The notes under the pieces were generated by a model. That model searched no databases. It saw nothing but the letters and a program-made list of their open reading frames with translations, and was not told where the DNA came from. From Alkalinema sp. CAN_BIN05 (GTDB lineage: Bacteria > Cyanobacteriota > Cyanobacteriia > Leptolyngbyales > Leptolyngbyaceae), in NCBI GenBank assembly GCA_026786325.1, contig JAJAYH010000125.1:1-5509 (forward strand): a stretch of 5,509 bases of DNA, in the 5' to 3' direction. Below, in pieces: positions 1-5,378 of this stretch. How positions within the stretch are numbered: position 1 is the stretch's first letter; each line of letters begins with the position of its first letter. Both the position numbers and the translations under genes were made by a program.

Positions 1-726
1 ACCATATCCGCCTAAGTTGTCCGCTAGTAACACTTTTCCCGACATAGCCGCGAGAACGGGGGTTCCTTCGGGGGCCGCGATGTCCGTGCCCGTGTGCATT
101 CGGCTTGCACCGCTAATAGGATGAATTCGCCAACCGAAGAGTGAGCTGATGGGGGATGGGATCGCAAGCGGATAGATGAATTTGAGGTTCTGGAGTCCGA
201 TACGAGAGAACGGACGCAGAAGTTTTTGGTTGAGGTAGGACGGCAACGGTGGGACGACGCTTTGTGTGCCCGGTTCGCTAGGGGTCCAGCTAATGCCTTG
301 GTTTGAAGAAATAGTTAAGCCTCCGATGCCGTCGCCAAGATTAAGTTGGGCCTGAGCATTTCCGGTGGCGATTTCAGAAGCAGGCGAAAATCCTGGTTTT
401 TGGTCACGGCTGCTAATGTCGATATTCACCCGATCAGTTGGACCCGCTAAGGGATCGATCGTCATGTCCCGTACAGTGGCCCCAATGCTGTAATCGGTAC
501 GATCGATGATGGCTTCTTTCGCTACGTCTTTACTGTAAATATCAGCGCTGTAAATATCCGCCGACTGGACTTGCAACGTTGCGGCGGAAGGGATCGGGGC
601 AATAGAAGGCGCAGGTTCAACAGCAGAAGCATTTAGACTCAAGCCCGAACTGAGCGCTAAGGTAGCCAAGGCAAAAGCGCTGTGTTTAAGACGAACCGAT
701 GCAGTTTTTGGAAAAATGGGTGACAT
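1..726 (-). CDS. Secreted M23 (LytM-type) peptidase, C-terminus cut by window edge
   Basis: Likely zinc metallopeptidase of the M23/LytM family, which cleaves peptide cross-links of peptidoglycan or, when degenerate, activates amidases. The 242 visible codons have no stop. A Sec signal peptide is visible: basic start with RLKH, a hydrophobic stretch at about 17-33, and likely cleavage after ASA near residue 37. A low-complexity, probably linker or periplasmic region fills roughly 38-180. The M23 core starts at FGWR (197-200) and continues with HPISGASRMHTGTD, where H211 and D215 are the first two zinc ligands (H-x-G-x-D). GTPV and GGYG then match the usual beta-strand core. The third ligand (HxH) lies beyond the window, so catalytic competence cannot be judged. 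The ATG at 724-726 was chosen because it directly precedes the signal peptide; the frame is closed by TAA at 781-783 and offers no other ATG upstream. I see no Shine-Dalgarno. It lies 80 bp downstream of the TolC-like gene on the same strand. Confidence 0.9.
   Translation of the reverse strand, partial: MSPIFPKTASVRLKHSAFALATLALSSGLSLNASAVEPAPSIAPIPSAATLQVQSADIYSADIYSKDVAKEAIIDRTDYSIGATVRDMTIDPLAGPTDRVNIDISSRDQKPGFSPASEIATGNAQAQLNLGDGIGGLTISSNQGISWTPSEPGTQSVVPPLPSYLNQKLLRPFSRIGLQNLKFIYPLAIPSPISSLFGWRIHPISGASRMHTGTDIAAPEGTPVLAAMSGKVLLADNLGGYG
533..558 (-). repeat. 15-bp in-frame duplication inside the M23 gene
   Basis: The segment CTGTAAATATC occurs at 533-543 and 548-558, a 15-bp period. It encodes the duplicated peptide SADIY-SADIY just after the signal peptide of the M23 protein. 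The duplication keeps the frame and sits in the poorly conserved linker, so it is probably neutral, arising by replication slippage. Confidence 0.7.
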
Positions 727-759
727 ATAAAAATCTGAGGGTTGGGAACAGGAACTTAC

Positions 760-798
760 AAGGCGAATTACGAAGGCGAATTACGAAGGTGAATTACG
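760..798. repeat. Three tandem copies of a 13-bp unit
   Basis: The unit AAGGCGAATTACG is repeated without gap at 760-772, 773-785 and 786-798. The first two copies are identical and the third differs by one base (GGTG for GGCG). The array fills about half of the 80-bp gap between the TolC-like stop and the M23 start, so it would lie in the mRNA leader of the peptidase gene or in a tolC-M23 intercistronic region. Short tandem repeats are common in cyanobacterial intergenic DNA; a role here is not shown. Confidence 0.9.
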
Positions 799-806
799 GT
801 AGATGC

Positions 807-2606
807 TTAACGAGTTTCTATATAGGCTTTAGAACAGAAGTCGGGTTTCTGATCGCCGACGACTCGGGTAGATGGGCTGGTGGGGGAGAGCGTTGAGTCT
901 TTAGCAACATTACTCACGGCTCTGAGCAGTTGGGCGATCGATCGGTTGTAATTCAAAATAGCAGTAACACGACTGCCCGCCGATCGGGTTAGATCTGTTT
1001 CAGCATTGAGTACATCGGTCTGGGTTCCAACGCCAGCATCAAACCGAAGCTTCGCCAATCGTCTAGCTTCACAGGCTTGTCCGAGTGCTTTGGTCGTGGT
1101 TTCAATGTTCTTTCCACTGGATGTCAAAGTGGCATAGGATTGCTCCACTTGGAACCGAATGGCATTTCGGCTTTGGGTAAAGCGGGTTTCGGCGACTTGC
1201 TTAACGATTTCTTGTTGTTGGGCCTGCGATCGGGCAGCGCCGCCATCAAAAAGCCGCCACGTCGCCACCGCTGCAACGGAGTAGCCAGAGGAAACCTCAC
1301 TGACGGGCTGTTCAAAAATCTTCAATAAATTATATCTAGCTTGCAATTGAATTCTGGGTCCGAGGGCCGAAAGGGCTTGTGTGCGTCCGGCTTCGCTGAT
1401 GTCGCGTTGGACCAGTTGTTCTTCGAGTTCGACCCGTTGTTTGTAGGCGGTGACAATTGTTTCCTCTAGGTTCAGTTTCCAAGTACCAGCAGGAGTGACA
1501 GCATCTGCCGCACTCACGGTGACAAACTCTGGCAAGCTCAGACGTTGAGCAATTTTACGCCGACCGATTTCTTCATTAGCAAGGGAATTAGTAAGCTGCT
1601 GTTGGTTATTAGCTAGTTGCACTTCCGATCGCAACACATCAAATTTTGTCCCCAACCCGGCCCGCTCTTGGGCATTAGCATCTCTTAAACTCTGTTCGGA
1701 ATTTTTGACGGATTGTTGGTTAATGTTGACTTGTTCGTTTGCGTCTTGGAGGTCGTAGTATTCGCCTGTGACATCCAACCTCAGTTGCTCACGGACCCGC
1801 TCCATCGCCAATTCTGCGGCACGAAGATTTCCGGCAGCAATTCTGCGTCTTGCAGCGCCTGCGCCAGAGGTGTAGAGATCATAGTTAAGCTGTAGGCTGG
1901 TGTCCCATGAGGTCGATTCGTCGGCAATGCTGCGGCGGAACGATTGAGGGCTTAAGAATCGGGCGGCGGCTTCACTTCCAAATTGGGTAATCACATCGGC
2001 TTGAGCAGCTTTGATGCCTATTGTCCCACTGGCGGAAAGCGATCGGTTCAGGTTGCTTTGCAAGTCTAGGGTTGGGTAGAGGCTAGCTTGGGATTCTCGG
2101 ACAGCGGCTTGCTGTTGTTGGACTTGTAGACGGCTGATGGCAAGGTCTCGGTTGTTGCGTTCGGCCAACTCAATTGTTTCTTGGAGAGTCAATGACCGCA
2201 CACCTTGTAACTTAACTTCTTCAGGTTTGGTCGGGAACAGGAGTGGATTCGCTGGAGTGGTGAGGAAATCTGGGGCGGGCGACGGTGTAACTTGTGGAGC
2301 TGAATCCACTACGGGGAATGATTTCTGACCTGGAATCACAGTGTCCTTACTAACCGATTCATTACCTAAATCTGTCGGCAAGGGTTTCGCTGGCGCAACG
2401 ATCGGGGCGCTTAGGAGAGGAGAGGAGGGAACCGTTGTTGAGTTCGGTTCTAGCTGGGCGATTGGATTGAGTTCGGGAGACGATTTGATGGTGTTGCCGG
2501 GAGTCCCTTGAGCAATGGTCAAAGACCTGCCAAAGGCGATCGGACTGTAGCCAAGGGTCAACAAGAACCCGATGCTGACCAAAATAGAGTGATGAACAGT
2601 CTTCAT
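807..2606 (-). CDS. TolC-like outer membrane efflux protein
   Basis: Outer-membrane channel of the TolC/OEP family, forming a trimeric beta-barrel plus periplasmic alpha-tunnel that works with ABC, MFS or RND exporters and type I secretion. At 599 residues it is longer than E. coli TolC (about 470 mature). The excess is a signal peptide (about 1-26, cleavage near AFG) plus a proline- and serine-rich segment (about 30-135), a layout seen in cyanobacterial TolC homologues. Two OEP repeats follow. Repeat one runs from LTLQETIELAERNN (139-152) through YDLYTSG (242-248) to GLGTKFDVLRSEVQLA (317-332). Repeat two runs from LNLEETIVTAYKQR (378-391) through WRLFDGGAARS (450-460) to GVGTQTDVLNAETDL (525-539). 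These pseudo-duplicated features are diagnostic. The ATG at 2604-2606 precedes the signal peptide and has GGAAG 7 nt upstream (minus strand, 2614-2618). No exporter or adaptor gene lies in this window. Family is certain; the partner is unknown. Confidence 0.95.
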   Translation of the reverse strand: MKTVHHSILVSIGFLLTLGYSPIAFGRSLTIAQGTPGNTIKSSPELNPIAQLEPNSTTVPSSPLLSAPIVAPAKPLPTDLGNESVSKDTVIPGQKSFPVVDSAPQVTPSPAPDFLTTPANPLLFPTKPEEVKLQGVRSLTLQETIELAERNNRDLAISRLQVQQQQAAVRESQASLYPTLDLQSNLNRSLSASGTIGIKAAQADVITQFGSEAAARFLSPQSFRRSIADESTSWDTSLQLNYDLYTSGAGAARRRIAAGNLRAAELAMERVREQLRLDVTGEYYDLQDANEQVNINQQSVKNSEQSLRDANAQERAGLGTKFDVLRSEVQLANNQQQLTNSLANEEIGRRKIAQRLSLPEFVTVSAADAVTPAGTWKLNLEETIVTAYKQRVELEEQLVQRDISEAGRTQALSALGPRIQLQARYNLLKIFEQPVSEVSSGYSVAAVATWRLFDGGAARSQAQQQEIVKQVAETRFTQSRNAIRFQVEQSYATLTSSGKNIETTTKALGQACEARRLAKLRFDAGVGTQTDVLNAETDLTRSAGSRVTAILNYNRSIAQLLRAVSNVAKDSTLSPTSPSTRVVGDQKPDFCSKAYIETR

Positions 2607-2613
2607 ACGTTAA

Positions 2614-2618
2614 CTTCC
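2614..2618 (-). promoter_or_regulatory. Ribosome binding site of the TolC-like gene
   Basis: On the minus strand GGAAG lies 7 nt before the ATG at 2606. This is the only clear Shine-Dalgarno-like element before any complete gene here, and it supports the chosen start. The M23, GH57 and CAP starts show none. Confidence 0.6.
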
Positions 2619-2637
2619 AATTCGCCCACAAAAAATA

Positions 2638-2666
2638 ATTTTGAAACTCAACCTACAGCCTGTCAG
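2638..2666 (-). promoter_or_regulatory. Candidate sigma70-type promoter of the TolC-like gene
   Basis: Minus strand: CTGACA (2661-2666, 5 of 6 to the -35 consensus), a 17-bp spacer, then CAAAAT (2638-2643, 4 of 6 to the -10 consensus). Transcription would start near 2631 and give a leader of about 25 nt containing the GGAAG ribosome site. An A/T-only tract immediately upstream of the -35 could act as an UP element. This rests on pattern matching only; the -10 match is weak. Confidence 0.35.
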
Positions 2667-2683
2667 TTTTTTTATAAAAAAAC
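2666..2683. promoter_or_regulatory. Perfect 18-bp AT palindrome next to the TolC promoter
   Basis: GTTTTTTTATAAAAAAAC is a perfect palindrome: G, seven T, AT, seven A, C. It directly abuts the candidate -35 box of the TolC-like gene and shares one base with it. It could be a repressor or activator operator, an UP element, or simply an AT tract. As a transcription terminator it is poor, since the stem has a single G-C pair and no loop. Confidence 0.4.
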
Positions 2684-2704
2684 ATGTAACTAAGGAAACA
2701 AATT

Positions 2705-2721
2705 ACTAAATTTTGTTTAGT
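2705..2721. repeat. Inverted repeat ACTAAA-N5-TTTAGT upstream of the TolC gene
   Basis: ACTAAA (2705-2710) and TTTAGT (2716-2721) are perfect inverted arms around TTTTG. The site lies about 40 bp upstream of the candidate -35 of the TolC-like gene, a distance where activators often bind. AT-rich arms of this size arise by chance easily, so function is uncertain. Confidence 0.3.
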
Positions 2722-2823
2722 TTCGCCCTGAATAGAATAACGCTTCGAGACGAACATTGACAAAATTTTAGCGGATGAAATTTCTAAAACGAGGTGAAGA
2801 CACCGTTCTATGGATTTAGTAAT

Positions 2824-2836
2824 CGTATAAAATACG
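2824..2836. repeat. Inverted repeat CGTAT-AAA-ATACG
   Basis: Five-base arms CGTAT (2824-2828) and ATACG (2832-2836) flank AAA, about 45 bp past the GH57 stop and about 220 bp before the TolC-like start. It may be an operator-like site or chance. It is not a terminator, as no run of T follows on the minus strand. Confidence 0.25.
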
Positions 2837-2880
2837 TCAAAACTTAAACTCAACATCAGTCATCCCATTCAAAGCTGGGT

Positions 2881-4320
2881 TCAGCCGATCGCCGCCATCC
2901 CTCGATCGTAGAGCTGCTGGGCGTAATCGGTCCAAGCCCCTTGGCCCCAATAGCGGAAGCAACTGGTTTCGAGCAGCATGACATAGAGCAAGGCTTCTGA
3001 GTAATTGGATTGGTCTAGATCTCCATTTGGAAACCGTTCATGGAACTTCGCGCTGAGTTCGTTCATGGGTTCCAGAACATTTTCGTAGCCCCGCACCCAA
3101 CTGAGATCGTTAGTCCAAGACGCGCCTTCCATCGAAAATTGCGAATCCTCTGTCTTAATATCCCGAATCGCAGCGGCCACAGATTCCGGTGTTGCTGTCG
3201 TCACGCGTTCCCAGATCCGATGTTGCTGCACGGCTTGAATCTTAGGATAATCCTCAAATTTTACGCCCGCTGCCTCAATAAGTTCTAGATATTCCGTGCC
3301 ATTAAATCCAGCGACATCTGCAATCACGGCAACCTTGTCCCAAGTTGGCCCGAAATCTCGTGGAAATTCATTCATCATCACGCCGCCATTTTCTCCGTCA
3401 GCAATCTGACTAACCAATGACGGAATGGAGTGAGTTCCGATCGTAATTCGTCCCAGATTTTTTGCCTCATGAAATGGCTGCATCTGGGCCACAAGCTTAG
3501 TGTCCGAGCCTTGGGTTTTGATTAATGCCGTTAGTGAGACCGTTTCGCCTTTGCTATTTCGGGCTGTTAATTGAGTGGGTCCGTACTTCTGAGTTTGAGT
3601 CAACGGCGAACCATCGAGATTTTCCACGGAATGTTCTTGCACTAATAGCCAACGATAGCCGCAATCTTTCAGCGCTTTGAGATATTCATACAAAGTATCG
3701 GGATGATTTGGGAGATGCATTTCGGGCGGCGAGAATCCCTTAACTCGACCTAGTGCTTCTAATCCAAAAATATCTGCAAAGTGATGTTGCCAAGCGCGAA
3801 TTTGTAATTTCAAATCAGGAATCGGGGTAGACGTGGCCACCGCATGACTCCACATTGTGCCGAGCCATTCGACGTGGGGTTGATAGCGCGGGTTGCAGGC
3901 TAAAACTTTCAATTTATTTAAAATGTCATCGCGGCCCATTTGCTGAAGTCCCCAAAGCAAATTTCCAGAATAGTCGAGCATAATGCGTGGATTTAGACCG
4001 CGATCGACCAATTCTGGAATAAAGTCGCCCATCCGCTCATAACACCAAGCAAATACACCTGCATTATGATTATCGCCCTCGCCAGAATGCTCAAACATAT
4101 GCTGGAGATTGCTAATTAATTCACCATTTTTACCAGCCGGAATAGTCGGTTGATGCATATGCAATGCACAAGCAAAACCCGATCGTATTTGAGATAAATC
4201 AATGTTGCTGTGATTTAAGCTGTGATTTAAAAAGACAGTACTTTGAGCCTGACAAACATTCTGGAATTCGGCTTCGCGTCCATGGAGTGTGGGAATTCGC
4301 AGTGGAGAGATCGTCGTCAT
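2881..4320 (-). CDS. Glycoside hydrolase family 57 (GH57) enzyme, alpha-glucan acting
   Basis: A 479-residue GH57-type protein. The family acts on alpha-glucans (amylase, glucanotransferase, branching enzyme, amylopullulanase), so glycogen turnover is the likely setting; the reaction cannot be fixed from sequence. Motifs in order: HMHQP (54-58) is the HxHQP signature of conserved region 1; GFSPPEMHLP (195-204) carries the probable nucleophile E200; ADGENGG (307-313) contains D308, the probable acid/base, resembling the DGEN motif of the amylopullulanase-like branch (COG1449); a Trp/Tyr-rich C-terminus includes ETSCFRYWG (451-459). There is no signal peptide or membrane segment, so it is probably cytoplasmic. 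The ATG at 4318-4320 leaves about 47 residues before the catalytic barrel; no Shine-Dalgarno is seen, and the extension looks like ordinary coding sequence, so I kept the full start. Transcription is divergent from the CAP gene. The full set of catalytic motifs argues for an active enzyme. Confidence 0.88.
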   Translation of the reverse strand: MTTISPLRIPTLHGREAEFQNVCQAQSTVFLNHSLNHSNIDLSQIRSGFACALHMHQPTIPAGKNGELISNLQHMFEHSGEGDNHNAGVFAWCYERMGDFIPELVDRGLNPRIMLDYSGNLLWGLQQMGRDDILNKLKVLACNPRYQPHVEWLGTMWSHAVATSTPIPDLKLQIRAWQHHFADIFGLEALGRVKGFSPPEMHLPNHPDTLYEYLKALKDCGYRWLLVQEHSVENLDGSPLTQTQKYGPTQLTARNSKGETVSLTALIKTQGSDTKLVAQMQPFHEAKNLGRITIGTHSIPSLVSQIADGENGGVMMNEFPRDFGPTWDKVAVIADVAGFNGTEYLELIEAAGVKFEDYPKIQAVQQHRIWERVTTATPESVAAAIRDIKTEDSQFSMEGASWTNDLSWVRGYENVLEPMNELSAKFHERFPNGDLDQSNYSEALLYVMLLETSCFRYWGQGAWTDYAQQLYDRGMAAIG

Positions 4321-4336
4321 ATTGAAAAACCAATTT

Positions 4337-4365
4337 ATTTAAGATCCTAGGGCAGAACTGATCAA
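4337..4365 (-). promoter_or_regulatory. Candidate promoter of the GH57 gene
   Basis: Minus strand: TTGATC (4360-4365) and TTAAAT (4337-4342), each 4 of 6 to consensus, with an exact 17-bp spacer. The implied start near 4330 gives a leader of only about 10 nt, consistent with the absence of a ribosome binding site but also a reason for doubt. Confidence 0.25.
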
Positions 4366-4429
4366 CTAAAAAACTAAAAAGTCATAGAGATTTAAGGAAT
4401 TTATCGGGTGTCCTATGGCAGTGGAGACC

Positions 4430-4456
4430 TTGATGTGAGTATTTTGATTATATAAA
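4430..4456 (+). promoter_or_regulatory. Weak candidate promoter for the CAP gene
   Basis: TTGATG (4430-4435) and TATAAA (4451-4456) are separated by 15 bp, shorter than optimal. If used, the leader would be about 80 nt and would contain two GTCGATCG copies (4469-4476, 4493-4500) and the palindrome at 4512-4523. Evidence is pattern only. Confidence 0.2.
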
Positions 4457-4511
4457 TGCTGTATGGATGTCGATCGGGAACTATTCAACCTAGTCGATCG
4501 TCTTGGGAAGT

Positions 4512-4523
4512 ATTGTAAACAAT
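4512..4523. promoter_or_regulatory. 12-bp palindrome ATTGT-AA-ACAAT before the CAP gene
   Basis: The perfect inverted repeat ATTGT-AA-ACAAT lies 21 bp before the CAP start codon. It could be an operator in the CAP leader or promoter. It overlaps GTA-N9-TAC (4515-4529), one base longer than the NtcA consensus, so I do not call an NtcA site. Confidence 0.25.
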
Positions 4524-4544
4524 TAATACCCAGTAAAAGCTTCC

Positions 4545-5081
4545 ATGAAACTAATTCCAATTGTCACGATCGTCGCAACAGTTATCGGTATCACAGCCAG
4601 TTCGATCGCCCCAGTTAATGCGCAATGGTGGCGTAGAACACCCCGTCCAGCCCCCGCGCAAACGCAACAACCTGTTCAATCCGCACAGAATGGTAACGTT
4701 CAGCAACAAATTCTGACCCTTGTGAATGTAGAACGGAGAAAGGTAAATCTTCAGCCCTTAACACTGAATAGTCAATTGGGCCAAGCCGCTCAAAACCATA
4801 CTAATGATATGGTGAGCAAAAGCTATTTCAGCCATACTTCACCCAGTGGCGGAACGATGACATCTCGTGTGAATGCTACCAGATATGCCTATTCTACGAT
4901 CGGTGAGAACATCGCAGCCGGGAGCCGTACAGCAAATGCGACCATGACCCAATGGATGAATAGTCCTGGCCATCGCGCTAATATTCTGAACCCTAAATTT
5001 CGTGAATTAGGAGTGGGATATGCCCCATCTAATGATCAATATCGATATTACTGGACACAAGTGTTTGGTTCGGCACGGTAA
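4545..5081 (+). CDS. Secreted CAP/SCP-domain protein (YkwD-like)
   Basis: A 178-residue exported protein of the CAP superfamily (SCP, PR-1). Bacterial members are extracytoplasmic and mostly of unknown activity; some bind lipid or cell-wall components. The signal peptide is clear: MKLIP, hydrophobic stretch about 4-22, likely cleavage after VNA (26). A short Arg/Pro/Gln-rich linker (27-50) precedes the CAP domain (about 53-175). Family landmarks are all present: LVNVERRKVNLQPL (59-72), H85 in QNHTNDM, FSHTSPSGG (95-103) with H97, GENIAAG (120-126) with E121, W137, SPGHRANIL (140-148) with H143, FRELGVGYA (152-160) and YYWTQVFG (168-175). The length suits a minimal single-domain member with no extra anchor. 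The ATG at 4545 is directly followed by the signal peptide; no Shine-Dalgarno is visible. The gene faces away from GH57 and converges on the transposase relic. The exact role cannot be deduced. Confidence 0.92.
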   Translation: MKLIPIVTIVATVIGITASSIAPVNAQWWRRTPRPAPAQTQQPVQSAQNGNVQQQILTLVNVERRKVNLQPLTLNSQLGQAAQNHTNDMVSKSYFSHTSPSGGTMTSRVNATRYAYSTIGENIAAGSRTANATMTQWMNSPGHRANILNPKFRELGVGYAPSNDQYRYYWTQVFGSAR

Positions 5082-5106
5082 TTGATTGTTGAATTGAATC
5101 AATCAA
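5082..5106. repeat. Inverted repeat directly after the CAP stop
   Basis: TTGATTG (5082-5088) and CAATCAA (5100-5106) form a 7-bp stem with an 11-nt loop starting right after the stop codon. It might act as a weak 3' hairpin of the CAP mRNA. The stem has only two G-C pairs and no T run follows on the plus strand, so an intrinsic terminator is not supported. Confidence 0.35.
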
Positions 5107-5115
5107 AAAGCCTCC

Positions 5116-5310
5116 CTACAAATACTAGGTTTGCCCCATCAACTAGTAACGGCGAGTTTCGAGTCGTCCATGCCCCTTGTCCTGGGTTTCATAGAACTGA
5201 TGGTCGATTTCATGAAACCGCTTAGCAAAAGCCGCATCAAAGAGTTGCACGACATCATGATGGGGATCGCCCTGATTCCCTTTCAGCGAGAAAACATAGT
5301 TTCCCCGACT
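5116..5310 (-). pseudogene. Decayed ISAs1-family transposase fragment
   Basis: Read on the minus strand, 5307 to 5146 encodes 54 residues with the hallmark order of ISAs1-family (H-repeat associated) transposases: GNYVFSLKGNQGD, then an acidic and aromatic stretch with DVVQLF and FHEIDHQFYET, then DKGHGRLETRRY. The GHGRxExR segment probably carries the last acidic catalytic residue of this DDE family. After RRY, where the family normally has Trp, comes TAG (5143-5145), then LMGQT, TAG (5125-5127), YL, TAG (5116-5118). An in-frame TAA also lies upstream at 5329-5331. About 65 of the usual roughly 370 residues remain, so this is a relic, not a gene. No terminal inverted repeats or target duplication were found. 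It has the same orientation as the AAA-like fragment to its right. Confidence 0.8.
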
Positions 5311-5378
5311 TCCAAGATTACGTTCTCGTTAAGCAAACCCAAATCTCTGTCGAATAGTTCTGACTCAACCGCTCAGGA

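Noticed and set aside
699..896. 65-codon plus-strand open frame covering the tandem repeat
   Set aside because: It is antisense to the ends of two well-supported genes, is partly made of the 13-bp repeats, and shows no family similarity.
2757..2762. Exact TTGACA on the plus strand
   Set aside because: No -10 box at 16-18 bp and no plus-strand gene downstream before the antisense TolC/GH57 region ends; treated as chance.
2653..2856. 67-codon minus-strand open frame in the spacer between the GH57 and TolC-like genes
   Set aside because: No recognisable domain; composition follows the AT-rich spacer, and the frame covers the palindromes and candidate promoter.
2844..2880. Possible terminator after the GH57 stop (CCCA and TGGG arms)
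   Set aside because: Arms are only four bases and no T run follows on the minus strand.
4515..4529. NtcA-like site GTA-N9-TAC upstream of the CAP gene
   Set aside because: The NtcA consensus is GTA-N8-TAC; the spacing is off by one and no matching -10 box follows at the usual distance.
4366..4560. 64-codon minus-strand open frame across the divergent spacer
   Set aside because: It overlaps the start of the well-supported CAP gene, has no family features, and lies in a region better explained as promoter DNA.
5116..5145. Three TAG codons in the transposase read as possible stop-codon recoding
   Set aside because: The fragment is also truncated at both ends and has an upstream TAA; all other genes here that end with a stop fit the standard code, so plain decay is simpler.
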